Assembly: GCF_016808095.1 (NCBI RefSeq)
Contig: NC_068974.1
Coordinates: 36,576,090 to 36,640,089, forward strand
Direction: 5' to 3'
Length of the DNA: 64,000 bases
DNA from: Vigna angularis
Taxonomy: Eukaryota; Streptophyta; Magnoliopsida; Fabales; Fabaceae
The notes beneath the pieces were generated by a model, which searched no databases, was not told where the DNA came from, and saw only the letters and a list, made by a program, of their open reading frames with translations. Positions within the stretch are counted from its first letter, which is position 1, and every line of letters begins with the position of its first letter. The position numbers were made by a program, and so were the translations under genes. Positions 61,930 to 64,000 of this stretch are shown here, piece by piece.

Positions 61930-62250
61930 AACTTTAAGTCTAATAATCTTACAAAATTTACTTATAAAGTGAGATTTATATTTACTTTACATTGTGAATT
62001 GACCTTATCTTCAATCAGTATGAGACACTTCCAATACACTTCCTCGTGTTAAGGCATATACATCTCGTGAGATTAGACATTGATTTTACTAGAGTACACA
62101 AAAGTGAATTTTATGTACAAGTCAATTTCACAACATTGTCTTGTGAGGTTTGCAGCAACTTAAATAGTATAAATCAGTCTTATTTCTACTAGTCGACGTG
62201 AGACTTTTAACACAACCTCCTCACATTGAGATATATACATCTTAACCGTG
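61930..62250 (-). mobile_element. Two adjacent LTR/TRIM-like fragments
   Basis: Reverse-oriented relatives of 25043-25310. One ends near 62030 (GAATTGACCTTATCTTCAAT...GTATGAGACACTTCCAATAC) and a second near 62210 (GTGAGGTTTGCAGCAACTTA...GTCGACGTGAGACTTTTAAC). They lie about 170 bp apart in the same orientation. The C upstream region has no such insertion at the matching place, so it probably arrived after the C/E duplication. Confidence 0.45.
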
Positions 62251-63130
62251 GGGCTAGACATTAATGAATGGATCAACAATGGTTCATAGCAGGTGAAACA
62301 ATAGATCCAATAAATAATAAATTTCACTAAAATAGACTCTAACTCATGATTTTCATGTTAAAAAATAATTTTTAAATCTAACTTAATTTTATAAAATCAA
62401 TTTATAAAATAAAACTTTTATTTGTATATTATTAATTGATCTTATATATTTTTATTTCACATGAAACTTCCAAGCATCTCTTTAAATTAGAAGATAGAAA
62501 GTTGTGTGCAAATGTACTCCTTGATGATGAAGATTTTTGAAGGAAAAACATATATAAAATTGGAAAGAAAAAAAACTTAGCTATTTCAAAACTTTAAACA
62601 TATAATATAATGAGTAATTTTTTCAATATTAATTTTCAGAAATATTACCATACTTCTAATATTTGTTAAGAAAAAGTTAGTCCATATTTAAAATTATTTG
62701 TGTAATGCTACTTTTTTCACATGTTAATAGTAATACTAGAAATGAAAATGTGACAAAGAGTCTGAAAAATTTTACAGTCTGACCTAAATAAAGGTCTGAT
62801 CTTACCTAACTTCTGTTCAAAAAAATGAGGCCAAATTATTTTCTGAAAAGTCTCTATGACCTTAGGTCTAAATATTAAACTTTATAGACTAGACCTATAT
62901 GTTTTTAAAAGCAAAAAAAAATATAATTAAATAGTTTGTCTGTAAATTAATAGTTTAAATAATTTAGTTTTACCACTTTCAATAAAATTAGTAATTGGAA
63001 ATAAACCAACACAGTGAAAGATAAATAATACTGGATTTATTTTCTCCTTTTTTAGAAACACTAACTTCAGTGACAAATTGACAAAGTAAACACAATTAAG
63101 TTTTTCTTTTCAATTTTATATAAAAAACTA

Positions 63131-63300
63131 TTATTGACCTGAGATTAGGAAGTTGGTCTTACCTTTATCGATTTTCGTGACTGTTTGTCCAACCTTTATC
63201 CGTAGGACATGTTTGATTAAAAATGTGGTCCTGTATTCACTTTTCCTTGATTTCTTAAGACTCTTAGACTAAATTGTTGCTTTAGAAATATGAATACTCA
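63131..63300 (-). repeat. Upstream block 1 (gene E copy)
   Basis: GGAAGTTGGTCTTACC, TTTATCGATTTTCGTGACTG, TATCCGTAGGACATGTTTGA and a following TTCACTTTTCC match the blocks at 44880-45060 and 55084-55347. Confidence 0.7.
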
Positions 63301-63604
63301 GAAAAACTAAATAAACTTTTAAGTAAAATTTATTTATAATACAATTGAATAAATAAATTTATATTAAAAGGTATAGTTTTAAAATATATATATATATATT
63401 ATTGAATACAATTAAGTGCATATCTTTTAAAAACCATGTAACATTGATACAAAAAAAAAACTATAAAATACCTAAAAAAATAGTTTAAAGAATTGTTAAA
63501 AGAAAAGTCCTTATGACTGGATCTTCCTCTATTGAAGAAGTAATACATTATCTGTTAGAATGGGTGGGAAATTTCTTTTTTTATTTTTGGTGAGACGTTT
63601 TCTG

Positions 63605-63760
63605 GGTTCAGCATAACAGAAGAAGGAACACGTTATAGCAGAATAATTGATACAATTTATCACTGTTGACAAATTTGTATTTACTCATAGTTTGCAAAAA
63701 GCACACCGCCAGCCACCCTTTACTTGCTTATCCACCCACGCTATACATACGTATCAAATA
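63605..63760 (-). repeat. Upstream block 2 (gene E copy)
   Basis: GGGTTCAGCATAACAGAAGA, CTCATAGTTTGCAAAAAGCA and CCACCCACGCTATACATACG match 46118-46280 and 55688-55832. The remaining 240 bp to the window end shows no gene. Confidence 0.65.
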
Positions 63761-64000
63761 ATCGCTATAATTTCATACTTATCATATGCTTCTTCTTTTT
63801 TAAATTCATAAAATTATGTGTTAATTTTGGTTTATCTTTCATATCTATTTTACGTTTGGTTTTGGAGAGAAGGGTGGAGGATGGACTTTGTACAAAAACG
63901 CTTCTCATACTTTGAATTTCATTATGTTAATAATTAATAGCCCTAAAATGTGTCATTAAACTTATCTCAAACATAGTTAATTTGCCACCTCATTTTGGAT

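Overview
This is nuclear DNA of a flowering plant, almost certainly a papilionoid legume. It carries a cluster of family-1 glycoside hydrolase (GH1) beta-glucosidase genes with the 13-exon plant architecture, AT-rich intergenic DNA and DNA transposons. Plastid DNA is embedded in it, and one plastid block has the order trnK(matK)-rbcL-atpB-atpE-trnM with rbcL beside trnK. That order is the signature of the 50-kb plastid inversion of papilionoid legumes. The matK protein looks Phaseoleae-like (Vigna/Phaseolus type); this last point is recall, not computed.

Layout. 1-2567: reverse-oriented 5' part (exons 1-8) of a GH1 gene. 2568-16123: nuclear insertion of plastid DNA (NUPT) made of at least three plastid pieces that are not adjacent in a chloroplast: (i) ycf3 intron/exon 3-psaA-psaB', (ii) trnL(UAA) and flanks, (iii) trnK/matK-rbcL-atpB-atpE-trnM. 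16124-18690: an apparently exact inverted copy of 1-2567, which continues into a complete GH1 gene ending at 19751. 19752-26781: intergenic DNA with (TA)n tracts, a relic of a GH1 promoter, degenerate short repeats and an LTR/TRIM-like fragment. 26782-29613: second intact GH1 gene, minus strand. 29614-39405: transposon-rich spacer holding two CACTA-type elements and one Mutator-like element with 9-bp target duplications. 39406-63760: three tandem minus-strand GH1 genes of a second subfamily (39406-42476, 50827-54344, 57727-60824). Each has a related upstream region, and two more Mutator-like elements lie between the first two genes.

All four complete inter-species-like GH1 models plus the plus-strand gene (five complete genes in total) keep reading frame through 13 exons. 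They encode 518-525 residues, start with a signal peptide, and retain both catalytic glutamates (T-L-N-E-P and I-T-E-N-G). They would be secreted or vacuolar beta-glucosidases that cleave glucosides such as cyanogenic or phenolic glucosides; the substrate cannot be read from sequence alone. The plastid genes are not expected to be expressed in the nucleus. psaA (frameshift) and psaB (stop and truncation) are broken, while matK, rbcL, atpB and atpE remain open.

The most unusual structure is the long, apparently identical head-to-head inverted repeat whose arms stop where the plastid mosaic begins. It is either a recent fold-back rearrangement or an assembly artefact. No previously undescribed enzymatic or defence system was found. 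Comparisons were made by eye, so identity statements are not alignment scores.
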